Source: Camillea tinctor
Taxonomy: Eukaryota; Ascomycota; Sordariomycetes; Xylariales; Xylariaceae
Reading direction: 5' to 3'
NCBI GenBank assembly: GCA_022578605.1
Contig: MU394077.1
Span: forward strand, 248,001-312,000
DNA length: 64,000 nucleotides
The translations under genes were made by a program, and so were the position numbers. The notes below the pieces were generated by a model. The model did not search any database. It was not told the DNA's origin and saw only the letters and a list, made by a program, of their open reading frames with translations. This document shows, in pieces, positions 1 through 12,213 of the stretch (position 1 is the first letter of the stretch; the number at the start of each line of letters is the position of its first letter).

Positions 1-1796
1 AAGACAAGACCCCCTGAAGACCATTGCTTCTCATATATGCCAATTACATAACGGACTGGCGTTGTCAACAAGCACCACCACATCTTATTAACAAGATATA
101 GAGAGAGGGCACTTGTGGGTAACTGGGGTGGGAATACCGCCGATAAAAGAACCGAAAAGAAAGAATTATAACAAGCAAAACCTCAAAACATAACAAACAA
201 CAAACCTTGTTACTGTTGTCTTTTTACTTTTTTTTCTCGAAGGAGGCTATATTTACAAACTGTCGGTGATGATGCGCCACCCTAATAAGCTACGGTGACG
301 AAATCCACCTTCTTCACGATTCTTATATGTATGCAGCCCGTATGTAGTTTACTGCCATTTTATATGGACCACACTAGCACCGCCCTACGAGAAGAGTAGA
401 CGCTAGCCCAAAGGGAAACCTTTGCCTTGCCCCATCTTCAAGGGGAGAGAAGGAGAGGAGGGGGACCTATGGGGATGATAATAAAAGAATGCCGGCGGCT
501 CTAGCGTCCAAACTATCACGTACTAGACTACATACCTAAGCTAGGCCTTATTGTTTGGTTCTCCCATAAGCTTGTTTCCTGTCATATTTTGATTTCTTCG
601 GGCTCTTTTTTTAAAAGTGTTGTCATTTTTTTCCTTTTTCTTCTTTTTTACCGATGATAGAAGATGATATGTTATTTTTTTTTCTTCATCAACGAAACCC
701 CTTGCCCTGCCTGCCCTACCCTGGAAGGCCCTGACCTTGTCAGAAAATGATGTATTGTAGATCATCCCGAATCCTACCCTTTCAAAATTGATTACCTATT
801 CCTTCCAAAAGATCAGCCATTGTCGTCATTATGGCTTGATCGCTTAGTCTTCCCCTTCCCTTCGCTTCCCTTACCTCTCGAAAAAAAGAGACTCCCATAG
901 GAAAAGTGAAAATCCCATCGCCGATATTCTTTGCTTTTCTTTTCTTGTGTCTAAAGTAGTAAATAGTCTCTATCTTCAGAGTCGAGACAGACCAAGACAG
1001 AGGAAAGGAAACGGATCCTGAAACATTGAGCTACCCCCCAATTATTGAAGATTCAGGAAACGTAACCCATGGTGATGGTTATTTATATGGAAATTTTGAT
1101 ACCTCGTTCCTCCGTCGAGAAACAAACAAACAAACAATTGAAAAGAAAGAGAAACGCAAAAAGAGCGAGGGGAGGGAAAGGAGAACCAAACAACTACAGT
1201 AGTATGCTGTACGTACGTACATACCTCATACAAAATAACATACATACATGCAAGTGAAGTATGGGACACTACACTACCCAACCCCAATATAAGGTAAGGT
1301 GAGGTATCGGCCCTATATTACATGTCAAAACTACCTTACCCGATATACGCCCAATGCTACCCTTCCCACACCCACATACCGGGTACAACTACATGAACAT
1401 AACATAACCCATCTATCTCTCTTTCTCTTTCTTCTCTTCTCCTTCTTCTCTCTGTCTCTATTTCTAGCACACATTCTCTCGCCCATACATGGCAGTGGAT
1501 ATTCCAACAGGGGCCGGAAGGAGAGGAGGGAACAGAAACGCGCTAGAGAGAGTAGTAGTCAGTAATTCTCACAGGGCAAAGCGAGCGAGGAGCCGGAGGA
1601 TTCGGCTTGGCCTGCTTGGTTAGCTAGCTTGGCTGGCCTAGCTGGCCTGGCTTTTTTTTTTTCAACCTCTTGTTCCTTTTTGGGATCTTCTTGCGAGAAG
1701 AAGAAGGGGAAGCCCGTCCATTTCAGGTATGATTACCTCATTCTATGTTTTTCCCCTTTCCTTTCATCGCATTGTCCTCGCTTAGAATGTTTACAT

Positions 1797-1797
<1 letters not shown>
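1..1797. other. Intergenic, no gene seen
   Basis: No open frame here looks like protein. The sequence is low-complexity, with A/G-rich and C/T-rich runs and tacgtacgtac words, typical of long fungal intergenic DNA. It could hold untranslated parts of a gene to the left, but nothing shows that. Confidence 0.5.

Positions 1798-1855
<58 letters not shown>
1798..1855. repeat. Poly-G tract (58 G)
   Basis: An uninterrupted run of 58 G sits directly before an assembly gap. A run this long in short-read or mixed assemblies is often an artefact of a failing contig end, so its true length is uncertain. Confidence 0.9.
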
Positions 1856-1857
<2 letters not shown>

Positions 1858-1859
1858 GG

Positions 1860-1869
1860 NNNNNNNNNN
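1860..1869. other. Assembly gap (10 N)
   Basis: Ten N mark a scaffold join. The sequence after the gap (about 1885-1955) resembles a degraded copy of the sequence before it (about 1735-1797), so the two contigs probably overlap rather than flank missing DNA. Confidence 0.95.
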
Positions 1870-1955
1870 CCCTTCAATTTCTGGTTTTTTTACTCAATAT
1901 AATTTTTTTCCCCTTCCCTTTACCCGCTTTGTCCGGGCTTCTAATGTTTCATGGG

Positions 1956-1977
1956 CCCCCCCCCCCCCCCCCCCCCC
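1956..1977. repeat. Poly-C tract (22 C)
   Basis: A run of 22 C follows the gap, placed after ATGGG just as the poly-G run before the gap follows TACATG. It is probably a second, error-laden reading of the same homopolymer locus. Confidence 0.8.
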
Positions 1978-3909
1978 TTCTCTCATCTCTTGTCCTCCCC
2001 TCATTCTTCCCCTCGATCGATCGATCGATGGCAAATCCGGTCCGTGAAAATGATAGAGACAACTAGATCAACCCAAGAAAAGGGGGAATGGGAAAGGAAC
2101 GAGAGTATCAAGATCAGAGTAAAAGAGCCGGAAGTTCCGGTTAGGCAGTGCTGCTCTTTTTTACCAACTACATATTTTTCTTCTTGCTTGCTTGATTTTG
2201 CTATTTAATTCTAGTACTATACTATGTTTTAAACCGTTTTTAGTGTCGTCAAACTGGACTAGTGTGTGTGCCAGCATGGTATAAAATACATGGCTAAGTT
2301 AGTTTAGTATAAGCCGTAACAAGTTGTAGTGTATATCATCAAAACTGTCAAAACATATCCACATTAGGACAAGGGGAATAAAGCCGTTGGTTCTGTTTTG
2401 GGGCTAAGAAATATGGGAGTACGTGTGTATGTGTGTCTGTGTGTCAATTCGAAGGTTTATAGGACTTGTTCGTGTGATAACGCTCCTTTGAAGAAAGGAA
2501 GAAAATCAGATATATCTACTATCTCCTATATCATATGTAAATTCGAAAAGGCTTGGCACATTTCAATTCTTCTTGTTCTCTCTTTCTTGACGTTTCAAGA
2601 AACATCCATCCCTTCCTCCCCCCTTTCTCAACCCCCCTGCCTGGTCTTCTTCTTCGAGAAAAGGTTACATGGCGTGAAATCTACGAACGGTTCAGGCATA
2701 TATGTACTATGCGGCAAGGTCAGGGTTATTATGTAAGCCACACCCCAGGTTCTATATCGAAAGGTGTTTTCTGGAATACTACATCACCATACCTGACACC
2801 TTATTTAAGCTACTCTACAACGGGTGCTAGCTTGGATTTTTTTCGGGGAAGGGGGGGTCGGAGGCAGATGTTGCTGCCCGCCTCCTTCCCGTTGGCAGCG
2901 GACAGACCCTGATCGTCATTGCATACATACAGACTTAGTAAGGTGACTTGAAGTGGATTGGTTTGGGAAGCGCTCCGGACTACCTAGCTAGCACGTATAT
3001 ATGTAGGTAGGTAGTAGTCCGTTGACAGCGATAAGACCAAGACCAGGACCAAGGAATTACGAAGTATGTACTACCTAGGGTTAGTGTATTGGCATGGAAC
3101 AAAGCCGAGTGAGAGCCCATGTTTGACAGGTGTGGTTTGGTGACGCCGATGACGAGATAACGTTGGCGGTGGCTGATCACGACAGCTTTACGCGTGTAAG
3201 CGAACAACACCATATACACAAAATACCGGTGTAGGTAGGTACAACTAGATGTGCCCACTGCAACCTAGTTGTAGACAGATAGACGACGACCGATCTTGGG
3301 TTCCCTTTATCCCCGCCTCCCTGCCTGCCCTTCAACCAAAGAACCATGCAGGGGATCGATGAGGATATCTCCTTGTCTCTATAGGTTATCTAACTCCCTA
3401 ACTTACATCTAGGCGTGTATCTATCTTAACCTATATATGCATGTGCGCGTGTTACAATGTTGGCGGCTAATAATATCGCAGACATATATAGAAGAAAAGA
3501 AAAACACGAAACAGCAAATACTACACTATTGTCACCTATGCATTCCCGCTCTATCTATCAACACGAGCCTCCACCCCCGCCCCGGTAAGGCTTGACCGGT
3601 CTACGTACGTGGATATAGCATTAGTAAACCTCCCTACCTACCGACTCACCTACCACTTTATAAACCTACTTAAAACCGGAAAATGAAAAATGAACTTGCC
3701 CTGTGCTGGTTTCAACGAGGGAGAAATGGAGAGGCAGAGGACTATGCTTTTCCCCCCTCCCTATCCCTTAACACATGTCCCCGGCCCGAGGGGAAATAAA
3801 AACATTTCTTTCATGTTCATTACTAAGGATAAGGCAGAAACGAGAAATTAGAGCTAGTAGGGGAAGTGAACTAGAGTAGCATGAAATGAAATAAAATAAA
3901 TCTAAACGG
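1978..3909. other. Intergenic, no gene seen
   Basis: No convincing coding frame or RNA gene. It holds a short ATCG tandem (around 2014-2029), TG-rich words near 2420-2445 and scattered gtaggtaggta words. Confidence 0.5.
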
Positions 3910-4212
3910 TACGGAGAATCCTAGCAAAAGAACCTGCCTGCCAAGACTTTTGTCAATTTTGGCAGGGATGAGGTACACCTGCTAATCAGCTGCTTGCAGC
4001 TGTAAGTGATCTGCTCGCTATAATTTTTAGTGCTTATAGTGGGCATTAGCTACTATAAACAAAAATATTTAGCGTATAATTATTTGATTATAGTGCTATT
4101 AACAGTAGCTTCATTTTAAGCCTTGATACACCTGCTTGCTAGCTGTTTCACAGCCGCTTGAAATAATGCCAAGACTCTTGGCAGGCAGGTTCTTCTGCTA
4201 GGATTCTCCGTA
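3910..4212. mobile_element. Tc1/mariner-like MITE, about 300 bp
   Basis: The ends are near-perfect terminal inverted repeats of about 45 bp. The left end begins TACGGAGAATCCTAGCA, and the right end reads the same on the opposite strand, with few mismatches. Each end abuts a TA, as expected for the TA target duplication of Tc1/mariner-type transposons. The AT-rich interior (about 4015-4125) has no transposase frame, so the element is non-autonomous. The family assignment rests only on the TA flanks and the inverted repeats. Confidence 0.8.
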
Positions 4213-6347
4213 CCCGTCTGCCCGTCCGTCCCGTCCGTACCGTTCCATCCACTACCCGTCATACCCACCCGCTCGCCCCGTCGTTCACTTATTTCCTCCC
4301 TTCTCTAATCCTAATTACGACTAGGTTGGGTAGGTAGGCTAGCATGGATATGTGTGTGTGTAGTATATATCGTATATGAACAATGTACCCTTAGGTAGGC
4401 TACATGACCTACTTACCAAGAATGATGGGAGATAACGAGTGTTTATTTCAACAAAGATTCCATAGGTAGCAGTGTAAGGTAAAAGGCGAATCTAAACTAG
4501 AGCTAGACAGATATATAGCCAGATAAGATAACACAGCGTTGACGTTTGATGTGTTTAATTTATTTCTTGTCTGTGTGTATGTATAGGTTGGTAGGTCGAT
4601 GTAATCCAACGTTCCCACGTGATCCTTTCTGTCGTTGTAGTGTATTATGTCATCTTCTCCCCCCTTTTTATTTTTCTCCAAAACACATATAAACATAAAC
4701 CTTATGAACTGTTTACCTTACGAGGTTAACACCAAAAAGAAAAAAACCATCCAACCAACGGGGAAAACGGGAGGAAGCAAAAGAGAAAAGCAATTCACAC
4801 ACGCCAAATAAAACGACCCTTATTTAGGTTAGGTATCTAGCCTACCCACTGACCCCCCAGCCCTAAGTTTCGCCCAGCCCTTAGGGGGTTTCTTAGAGTT
4901 TACCCTTCCCCTTACCATCATCTACCTAGTGTAGGTACCTTATACATTACGATCTTTTTAAGATAAGGCGTTCGTGGGGGTTTAGGTAGGGAGCGGGAGG
5001 GAAGGGAAGGAAAGGAAAGGGAAACAAGGTACGGGACGAGAACGAAACGATTAAAAAAAAACCCCCGAAAGCGAGGAAAAAAGTAAAGGGAACGGAGAGG
5101 GGCCGCACCCGCACTGGCTTTACCTAGGTCATATACGGTTAAAACGTCCAATTTTGAGGGGGGAATGGATCCGTCCATAATGAAGCTAAAATGTGCTATT
5201 CCAGGAATGCCCTCACAAAGCATGAAAAGAGACGTGCGAAGGGATTGGTTTGGTAATTCTTGGCTTAAAGAGGGATAGGGATGGGGGGAGGGGGGGACGA
5301 AGACAGAGACAGATTAGCTTCGCGGATTGGGCATGTTTGGGCATCTTCTCCTAGTTACGGTTCAGGAAGCAGATCGCCAGCTCCTCCGAATTACTCGGGG
5401 GGATCCATGATATCAAACCTCGGGCTGCCTAGAACTTCGGTCTCAATCTAGTTGCTACCCGGGCTCGTTTCACCGGTAGATGCTAGTTTAGGGTCTGTTC
5501 ACATATTAAGCCGCGCGATATAAGGCTGCCTCGGCATTTGTGTAATTTTGAAGGCGGGCCATCAATAACGCCAGAAGAAAACAAGAGACCCAGAGGTGCG
5601 CATTTTGGTAAAACCCCCGATATACAACGATTCATTAGCCTGGTAAAGCTTTCCTACATTCTTCATAACTAACGTTCGGTAAAAGGGGGGAAGAGTAGAA
5701 TCAAGTACTGATCTGGATATAAGTAGTAGCCCCACCATCCTTGTCACCGGTAGCGAAACAACACAAGCACAGCCTTAAGAACAAGACTTGTCCTTCATGC
5801 TTTCAATGCGCACAAACATAACGTCACCAACACCCTTTCGGTTTAATACGACCTAACCTAATCAGCTTATCGCAACCAAAGATGGCAAAACGGAAACCCG
5901 ACCCTCATCCTCTGGAGACCCATCCATCATGGAACCCGGGAACGAGGAGGGGGGTAACGAAGAGAAATAACAATGCCCAGCCATGACACTTCGCAGCATC
6001 ATCATCTTCCAACTCCAATCGCCTAGTCCCTTTCATTCCTCGGCCTTCATTTCCATATCATCCTGTAGAAGAGAAGAAGAAAAAACAATTTATCAAAGGT
6101 ATCCATTAGTTTCCGCGGTTCCAAGAAACAACATCTCAAGGAACTATGCATAAAGCAATGTCCCCCTCCAAAAAAAGGCAAGGTTTGAAACATAGTAGGA
6201 CAACGGTAGTGCTTCTAACTTATAAATGACTCCGGGTTGACAAAAAGGGGGAATAAATAGAAACACAAAACACCTTGACTCCAAAAAAAATCAGTTTGTC
6301 GCTTTTAACGCCACGGGGTTTTTGGTATTTTCTTTTAGTTTAGGAGG
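4213..6347. other. Intergenic, no gene seen
   Basis: No coding frame is supported. The right part (about 5900-6347) is probably the 3' untranslated region and terminator of the minus-strand gene ending at 6348. Confidence 0.45.
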
Positions 6348-7436
6348 TTAACGAGAAAGGGCATCGATGGGACTGATCGGAAGACTCCGTGCGGTGCTGA
6401 GGTCGGAGCTACCTGTACGTCTCAATGCCTGGGACATGGTCTCGATGTTCAAGTCTCCGCTCATGTTGAAATTGTGCTCGGTGGACGTCGGGCTACCCAG
6501 TGGTTTCCTCCCGGGGGACATATTGACTCCCTTGACGGATCCCGACTTGCTGTGGGGCGGAGATATCTCGGGTCCTTGCGATGATACGGGGGATCTTATC
6601 GGCGAGGGTGATCGGTTGACACCCATAGAAGCCAGCGAAGTTAACCCAGCAAGGTGAATAGAATCTCGACTGCTTGCACCACCGGGAGGGCCCTGTTCTG
6701 CTTGAACGACATCGGCGAACGAGATGAAACTGAGACGCCGGACATCAGCCGAGTCTAACGAGCCATAGTTGGAGACCGATTCGTCCTTCTCCGAAAAGGC
6801 AGCCAAATCTTCCGCCCATGAATTCGAGCTAGTCTCGTATTGAACGGCTCCGGTCACCGTCACGGCTGCTGGCTGGTGTGATGTATGCGTGACGATCTCA
6901 ACTGTATCCGGGTTTAGATGGTCATCGGTAATGGCTTCGGAAGAGGCATCGAGAACCGGTGGGATGTAGTTCTCGGTTTGAATATGGGAGGGGATGGCTG
7001 GCGAGTTGGGCATCGCAGTGCTTTCCTGGACATCGCGCTCGAAAATCTGGGAACCAGCAGGTGAGCTGAGACGTGGTGAGGTAGAGAGACCTCGGTTAGG
7101 CGAGGAAGGGATCATTCGAGGGCTCTCGATCGGGGCGGGTGAGCCAGTGCCCGATCGTTTCGAGGAGGCTTGGGGCATATCTTGGGTTCGCGCGGGACTG
7201 GAAAGACCAGTATCTGCTTTCGAGGGGGTCTTGGGTGCGGATTTCCCTTCCTTCTTTTTACCAAAGCCAAACAAACTTCGTTTCTTCAGCTTGGGATCAC
7301 TCTCTGTCCCCTTCACGGTGGGTTCTGTAGCCGTAGGTGTCGAGTCGCCGGTAGAGGAGTGGTGTCTTTCCCCCAAACTAGCAGCCGTGCTCTTCTCTTG
7401 GCTGCTTTTTATAGCAGCAGCAGGTGCAAGAGTCAT
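6348..7436 (-). CDS. Ser/Pro/Thr-rich hypothetical protein, 362 aa
   Basis: Single-exon frame of 363 codons. I start it at the ATG complementary to 7434-7436 (protein begins MTLAPAAAIK, A at -3), because the longer open frame upstream has no ATG. I do not recognise the function. The protein is low-complexity and rich in Ser, Pro and Thr. A basic patch around residues 49-65 (KLKKRSLFGFGKKKEGK) could bind nucleic acid, membrane or a partner. Many SP and TP pairs (SPIRSP, SPGRKP, SPPHS) look like proline-directed kinase sites. The region around LDSADVRRLSFISFADVVQ and the tail SLPISPIDALSR are less biased and look like conserved short motifs. There is no signal peptide or membrane segment. The open frame over more than 1 kb with balanced codons argues it is a real gene, probably a phosphoregulated, disordered fungal protein. 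Confidence 0.75.
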   Translation of the reverse strand: MTLAPAAAIKSSQEKSTAASLGERHHSSTGDSTPTATEPTVKGTESDPKLKKRSLFGFGKKKEGKSAPKTPSKADTGLSSPARTQDMPQASSKRSGTGSPAPIESPRMIPSSPNRGLSTSPRLSSPAGSQIFERDVQESTAMPNSPAIPSHIQTENYIPPVLDASSEAITDDHLNPDTVEIVTHTSHQPAAVTVTGAVQYETSSNSWAEDLAAFSEKDESVSNYGSLDSADVRRLSFISFADVVQAEQGPPGGASSRDSIHLAGLTSLASMGVNRSPSPIRSPVSSQGPEISPPHSKSGSVKGVNMSPGRKPLGSPTSTEHNFNMSGDLNIETMSQALRRTGSSDLSTARSLPISPIDALSR

Positions 7437-7974
7437 GATTACGAGGTTCGAGATGGTAGGTTGTGGGTGGGAGATAAAATGCGGTGATTCGATCCACAAC
7501 AGGTCAAGCGGACATAGAGTGAAAAGGCGGGATGTCTAGAATGGGCAGGATATCACATCAGCGAGGGTTACAGAAGCCAGGTTGATGAAGGAAAAGAAGA
7601 AAATTCTTTTCTGACTATCGATGCGGTGTAGTCAGATTTGTGCTGCCTTAACAGCAATCGGTTGAGAATATAGAATGAAAAAATGATGACGGGGGGAGGG
7701 GGAGGGAGGGATGGCTGCTGCATGTTTATCGTCCAATAAATTTCGAAGCACTTACCCTCTTGGTGCGATGGGGATGCGATTGGAAAGCGGCGGGTTGGTA
7801 TTGGGCGGGTTTTAGGAGCTAAGACTTGTAATACGTACGTAGGAGAGGATATTGGAGGAGGGAAGAGGTGGGAGAGTAAGAGAGGGGAGGAAGGATATAT
7901 GTGAGATGGATATATGGATAATCCTATGTTGGGTAGGTGTTGGTTTATTTATTTATTTGGAAAGCTGGATACCG

Positions 7975-8095
7975 AATACCGCCTACTGAATACTGGATAC
8001 TGCAATACCGGTTACTGGTAGCTGGTTGCTGGTTGCTGAAATACTGAATGCTGGATGCTGGATGCTGCTAGATGTTGGATGTTGGGATTTGCTGC
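7975..8095. repeat. Degenerate short tandem repeat (ctgg/gatgctg units)
   Basis: Imperfect repetition of units such as tactgaata, ggttgct and ggatgctg, about 120 bp in all. It carries no recognisable function. Confidence 0.6.
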
Positions 8096-8603
8096 AGGTG
8101 CAAAAGACGAGAAAATAGCGAAGGGTGCACAGCGCAATGCGAAAAGACGCAAGTAAGAGTTGAATGTTATGCAACCCGCAGGAACGTAACGCTCTGGCTT
8201 CTCTGGTGTCTCTCTTATCTAGTTATACCCCCCCTTGCCGACGATCGTTGTTGCGACGTACGTAAGTGGACTTGGGGATGGGCAAGCACTGGCAAACTGG
8301 GGAAAAAAGATGACGGCGGCGACGATCACTTGGGTTTTGGCGATATTGATTTAGGGTAGTTTTGATGGGGCTAACCTATTCGTTGGAATGGGCGCAGGAC
8401 CAAGAATAGAAGAGGGAAATATAGGAGGGAGGAACTTGTAATAATTTCCTATTTTGTTCTTATGCTTTATTTTTATTTTAAGAGGGAAGAGAGAGGAGGA
8501 GGTATTAAAAGTAAAGAAAAAAGTAAAGAGAGAAAGAAAAAGAAAGAGTCAAAAAAAGAATTTGGGAAATGGCCGGGCGCTTACGACTTGGACTGATCAT
8601 TTT

Positions 8604-8630
8604 CCATGACCATGACCATGACCATGACCA
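8604..8630. repeat. Hexanucleotide microsatellite CCATGA x4.5
   Basis: Four and a half perfect copies of CCATGA in intergenic DNA. Confidence 0.9.
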
Positions 8631-10740
8631 GATTTTAACCTCGCGGCACGAGTTTCACACGCCCCAGTTCGTCGGGTCGAGAATAAATCCCGAGGAAGGA
8701 ACCTCGATTTCTCTCTCTCTTTTAAGAAAGGTCATGCGGTAGTTCAATAGGTTAAGATAGAGAGATTATGAATTCAAAAGAGGTAACTACATAGCCTAAG
8801 CCTTCCCCCATCTCATCTCCATTTGCCGGGCTTGTTCAGGTACAAAACATATAAATGGTAGTAGCACCTGGGCATTGAGCTGTCAGGTACCTGACTTAGT
8901 AATTTGCATAACCTATATGCTCGTATAAACTTAACCTTCTTGAGGTGATACAGTAAAGTACCTGCTACAGATTAGAGAAGCCAAAAAAAGAAAAATAAGT
9001 AAGTTCTACATAATATGCATTCTATCCATTTTTATGTATGTACCTACATGGTTTTACTCTATAAAAGCCTTTCCCGTCTATCTAACCACCACTGCTACCA
9101 CCTAAAAAAAGCCACGCGACCAGACAAGTACAGCCTTGGCGATCGAACTTGTTGGATTGGGAGAAAGGGCCTCCTCTTCTCCCCTCCCTCCCTCTTTCTT
9201 TTCTCTCTCGAGTTCTTTTTCCTTCGTTTGTAAGTGGATTAATTCCCTTTCGGTTGTTCCTAGAGGCGCTTATGCGCCCACGACTAATTATGCCAGGCTG
9301 CCAGGGGTAGGGAGGGGAAAGCGGAAAGTTAGGACGTCACGAATAGATAGCTGATCGTTGATCATCCATCTTGGAAGGAAGAAAGAACAAAAAAAGAAGA
9401 GAGAGGGGGGAGGGAATATAACAATATGAGTCTTGAAAAGTGTCACATGCATTTCATAGTTTCGACTAATTCCCCCCCTCTTTTCCGCTTTTCTTCCCTT
9501 TTTTCTTTCTTTCTTTCTTTCTTACTTACTCACTCCTTTTATCCCTTGCTCGTGGAACATACGTAGGATGGGATGAGGATGGTGTTGGTATTGCTAGTGT
9601 ATTGTAGATTGTCAGGCTGTTCTCAGATTGAGCTTGAGACCCCCCCTGTCATCACGCTGAACATGATAATTGATTGGTACTCTTCTAACACTTACACTCT
9701 TTGGTTACTCCTCTGTCTGGCCTGGCCTAGACTCCTTTGCGTGTAGACCCCACGATTGGATGCATGAGACAAGGGCAGTTTTCTGCATAAATTCAATGCA
9801 ATCAATCTATCTCTAGTAGTATGTATGTACGTAGTTTAAAGCTGTTGCTGCTGCTGTTACTGAAAATAGCGAGACACCCTGTTTGCTGTGTTGCCCTGAC
9901 TCTGCATGGGAACTTGGCACGGCCGGTCCGAGGTTTTTCATAGCTAAATTCAAATTATCAGCCACTGACCTCTGACTGACCTCTCACTGACTTGTATGTA
10001 ACCTAGGTTCCAATACGATCTTCTTTTTCTCAAGTAAGTACCGAGGAGATATGCAATCCCTTCCCTTCGGTCTTCCTTTCTCTTGTCACTTACCTTTAGG
10101 CACCTAACCTAGATGCTCCCAGACAGGGTCTCCTATGAGCTAGAAAAGAAAAGAAGAAAAGAGACCTTTAGAAGGTCACCTCTGTTAGGCTCCTATAGCT
10201 AAGGTTCTCACTAGTTGGTCTTCTTAGCCTGTAATAGTCTAGTGTTGGTGTAATGTCGCAGTCACTTGATGTCATGTTAGTCATCAGGATAGTTCATAAA
10301 AGGTCTACACACCTGGGCACTTGCACAATAAGCCAATGGAGCCATCTCCCGACCCCCGACCATCGACAACCCCCCAGACCCGTAGTGACATTTCTTATGA
10401 AGATCTGAATTGAAATGGATAATTGGGCACGCCGGGCTGGCACGCAAGATGGCATACATATGGAAAATGTAATGTAGTCAGGCCGTCAGGGCATCCGAGG
10501 GCATCGTACCAGATAAGCCATTCGCCCTAGTGTAGCAGTGGCACCCATCCATTCCATTTCATCCCACCCATCACGAATGCTTTTTCTAGGTCCATCCGCC
10601 TCACATGAAACCTCTAGCAACGCACCGAGGGTTACGTCACTTTTTTTGAGAGGGGATCTCTTTCCTATCTCGATCTGGCTAAGACATTGGATTGATTTGG
10701 GATTACGGGATTTTCAATTGGGGGTCAAGTGTGTTTTATT

Positions 10741-11109
10741 TACATATGCCGGGATTATTCCAGTATGTGGAGTCGAAAAGTAGCCTTCTTGTTTTTATTG
10801 GCTGCAGTAGTATTCAGGTATCAACTCACTTACATTACTAGGAAATGTACATACTCATGCTTACCTTAATAAGGTAAACGTCTTTTTTTTTCTTTCTTTT
10901 TTTTTCTTTTTTAAAAAACATGCACAACACTACGTCTTACGCCGTATAAAGCCTATATAAGCCTAATTTTTAAAAGTTTTATTATATGTAAGTTGTATGT
11001 ATCCCTTTTAACAAAATAACTAAATAAGTACCTTCATTGCTGCTGCAGCCAATCAAATTAAGAAGGCTGCATTTCGACTCCACATTCTGGAATAATCCCG
11101 GCATATGTA
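10741..11109. mobile_element. Second TA-flanked MITE, about 369 bp
   Basis: Inverted repeats of about 70 bp face each other. The left end starts TACATATGCCGGGATTATTC. The right end (about 11041-11109) is the same sequence on the other strand with a few mismatches, extending inward through ATTGGCTGCAG. Both ends finish in TA, consistent with a TA target site. The interior is AT-rich with poly-T and has no transposase frame. The inverted repeats differ from those of the MITE at 3910-4212, so it belongs to another family. Confidence 0.8.
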
Positions 11110-12213
11110 TTTATTTGGTCGGACAGTCAGCCTGATTTCGGGATTAGGGTGGGTTAATTGACCAGCGCGGATTACCCGTCCCGGATCCAAATACCTGTAT
11201 GTAGCCAGTTTCCCGGGAATCGGCCCTGCAGCCTTGGAAAATAATGCACCACTATCAAATGTTTGGGAAGCATGACCAAGTTTTTTTTTATATCATCGGT
11301 GAAGAACAAGGGAGGAGGGGTTGAAGGGGGATGGAAGGAAATGGGAAAGACAAGAAGCTCGTTTAGCAAAAATTAAATTGTCGGATGGTAAAGTTCAGTA
11401 TGCATTATGCTTTATGTGTCATGATTTTATGTATTTAGATGCTCTCCCTACAGGTACAGTCGCATGAGGAGCGGGAGTTGTGTATAATCCACATCCCTGG
11501 AGTAGTGCGCTGGCTATACTGGCTATAACGTAGTAGAGCACTTACACAGCCATGAGTTAAAAATTCATGTAGTGTAGCTCTGCCATTTTAATACATCAAA
11601 TATGGAAGGAATTTGGGAAATTAAGATTTGAAGTTGAAACGAGCTTCGTTTGATTCTGTCAGCTGAGAATGAGGGACTTTCTGCCTCAAGAGTTACTAGA
11701 CTTACTCGCCTTGTTGTCTGCTGAAAGGACAAGTTGGAATTTCAGGGTCCAGGACTCTTTCCATACAGAGTAACATTGTGCATGAATGAGGATGGCGGAC
11801 AGGTGACAGCTCGGGTACGAGGTACATAAGTACTTGGGTACAGGCAATAGATACCCCCACTAAAGCACCTGACATCACAGTGGAGACCGGAAGAATGACA
11901 ACCTGGAACTTGAAGTTCAGAGGTCGAACTTAGAACCAGACATTGAATTGGGAGTAAGAACCTTGTGTCACGTGCTGATAACGACACGGACCATCTGATC
12001 TTCCGCAGAATTTTGCCATTGACTGGAACATTTAAGTAGATCCTGTCTTAAACCCCCACTTCTCTCTCAATTGGCATGGAATTGAAAATTTTGAAGCTAT
12101 CTTGAAGTAAGGCGAGACAACGTCAAGGGTTGCCGGATAGCTTCTCCATCTCCGATCCTACTACTCTCCTGCCGAAACAAGGACAAGAAGGAACCTATAA
12201 CAAAATTTTCGAG

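Larger units (their letters stand above)
7437..12213. other. Intergenic, 4.8 kb, no gene seen
   Basis: No coding frame stands out on either strand. The first few hundred bases upstream of 7436 are presumably the promoter of the minus-strand gene. Inside are a GGATGCTG-type tandem (7975-8095), a CCATGA tandem (8604-8630), a CT-rich run near 9480-9530 and a MITE (10741-11109). The stretch just before 12214 is the likely promoter of the ribosomal protein gene. Confidence 0.5.

Noticed and set aside
1629..2066. Open frame across the poly-G run and the N gap
   Set aside because: It is opened by a homopolymer and ambiguous bases; there is no protein-like composition and the sequence there is unreliable.
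8725..8790. tRNA-like stretch with a GGTAGTTCAATAGGTTAAGATA core
   Set aside because: No matching acceptor or anticodon stem could be paired, and the B-box is degenerate.
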